DNA of 64,000 nucleotides from JAEUPI01 sp963814435 (GTDB taxonomy: Bacteria > Pseudomonadota > Gammaproteobacteria > Burkholderiales > Burkholderiaceae_C). Positions 63,635 to 64,000 of the stretch are shown here, piece by piece; within the stretch, counting starts at the first letter, position 1; each line of letters opens with the position of its first letter. A program made the translations under genes and the position numbers. The notes under the pieces were generated by a model. The model worked only from the letters and a program-made list of their open reading frames with translations, searched no databases and was not told where the DNA came from. The stretch is taken from the NCBI GenBank assembly GCA_963814435.1, contig CAWFCV010000011.1, positions 1-64,000 on the forward strand. Direction: 5' to 3'.

Positions 63635-63744
63635 CGACGGTACTGCAACGGGCCACGGCGGTCATGCCGCCCAACGCGCGAACGACCCACGAGCCTGCGA
63701 TGCGCCCGTGCACGCCGCGCGCCGTGCACGCCACTGTAGCGCAG

Positions 63745-64000
63745 TCAGTTGCGTGCCGCGCGATAGGGTTCCTCGAAATCCAGGAATTCGCGCTCGGCCA
63801 ACGCGTCTCGCACCCAGGCCGCGACCGCCGGGCTCGAGTACACGCGATCGATGTAGGCGGCGACGGTGGGCGACACCGGCAGGCCGTAGGTGCGAATGCG
63901 CCCGGCCATCGGCGCGTAGTAGGCGTCGGCGGTGCCGAACGCACCAAACAGGAACGGGCCGCCACTGGCGCTCAGGGCTTGCGTCCACATGTCGCCGACA
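63745..64000 (-). CDS. Glutathione S-transferase C-terminal part (5' end beyond the window)
   Basis: At least 84 residues of the all-helical C-terminal domain. FLFGAFGTADAYYAPMAGRI is the family N-capping region (FGxxxxADxxxAP), and RIRTYGLPVSPTVAAYIDRV, VAAWVRDALAEREFLDFEEP follow. The N-terminal thioredoxin-like domain with the catalytic residue is outside the window. It is likely a GST of the beta/zeta-like bacterial type. Located 110 bases upstream of slt on the same strand. Confidence 0.85.
   Translation of the reverse strand, partial: VGDMWTQALSASGGPFLFGAFGTADAYYAPMAGRIRTYGLPVSPTVAAYIDRVYSSPAVAAWVRDALAEREFLDFEEPYRAARN

Overview
The window is not one piece of one genome. It reads as four DNA segments from at least three kinds of bacteria, joined without gaps and cutting through genes. 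Segment A (1 to about 3,830) carries proteobacterial type II secretion genes gspD-gspE-gspF. Segment B (about 3,830 to 4,135) is a 300-base piece of a betaproteobacterial dnaE, read on the minus strand. Segment C (about 4,140 to 28,625) is high-GC actinobacterial DNA, most like an uncultured Acidimicrobiia lineage. Segment D (about 28,630 to 64,000) is a Burkholderiales-type chromosome, close in gene order to the Rubrivivax/Leptothrix/Methylibium group. These taxon labels are inferences from protein style and gene order; no search was run. The likeliest explanation is a chimeric metagenomic assembly.

Many genes in A, in the first 3.4 kb of C and between 29.6 and 33.6 kb are broken by single-base frameshifts, often at G/C runs. 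From about 33.6 kb onwards the frames are almost clean. I treat the breaks as sequencing errors and report whole loci.

Segment C has three parts. From 4.1 to 10.4 kb: a membrane protein, a divergent glycoside hydrolase/glycosyltransferase pair, a TetR regulator, a NUDIX hydrolase and a secreted protein made of neocarzinostatin-like repeats. From 10.4 to 19.1 kb: a complete peptide-type ABC transporter (lipoprotein, two permeases, two ATPases), a convergent histidine kinase/response regulator pair and a fasciclin lipoprotein. From 19.2 to 28.6 kb: an eight-gene minus-strand operon (OB-fold/Zn-ribbon protein, CorA, amidohydrolase, fused CoA-transferase, pyrophosphatase, two more amidohydrolases, MFS transporter). 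It looks like a CoA-thioester catabolic pathway of unknown substrate and is the most interesting functional unit here.

Segment D is mostly housekeeping. It covers central carbon metabolism (pyk, maeB, pgk), protein maturation (htpX, fmt, def), DNA uptake and repair (dprA, a family 4 uracil-DNA glycosylase), protein export (yajC-secD-secF), purine synthesis (purE-purK), tRNA modification and maturation (tsaC, tsaB, ttcA, cca), cell wall (glmU, slt, a LysM protein), folate/pterin genes (folB, folM) and several conserved lipoproteins. No rRNA, tRNA, CRISPR array, integrase or intact insertion sequence was seen.
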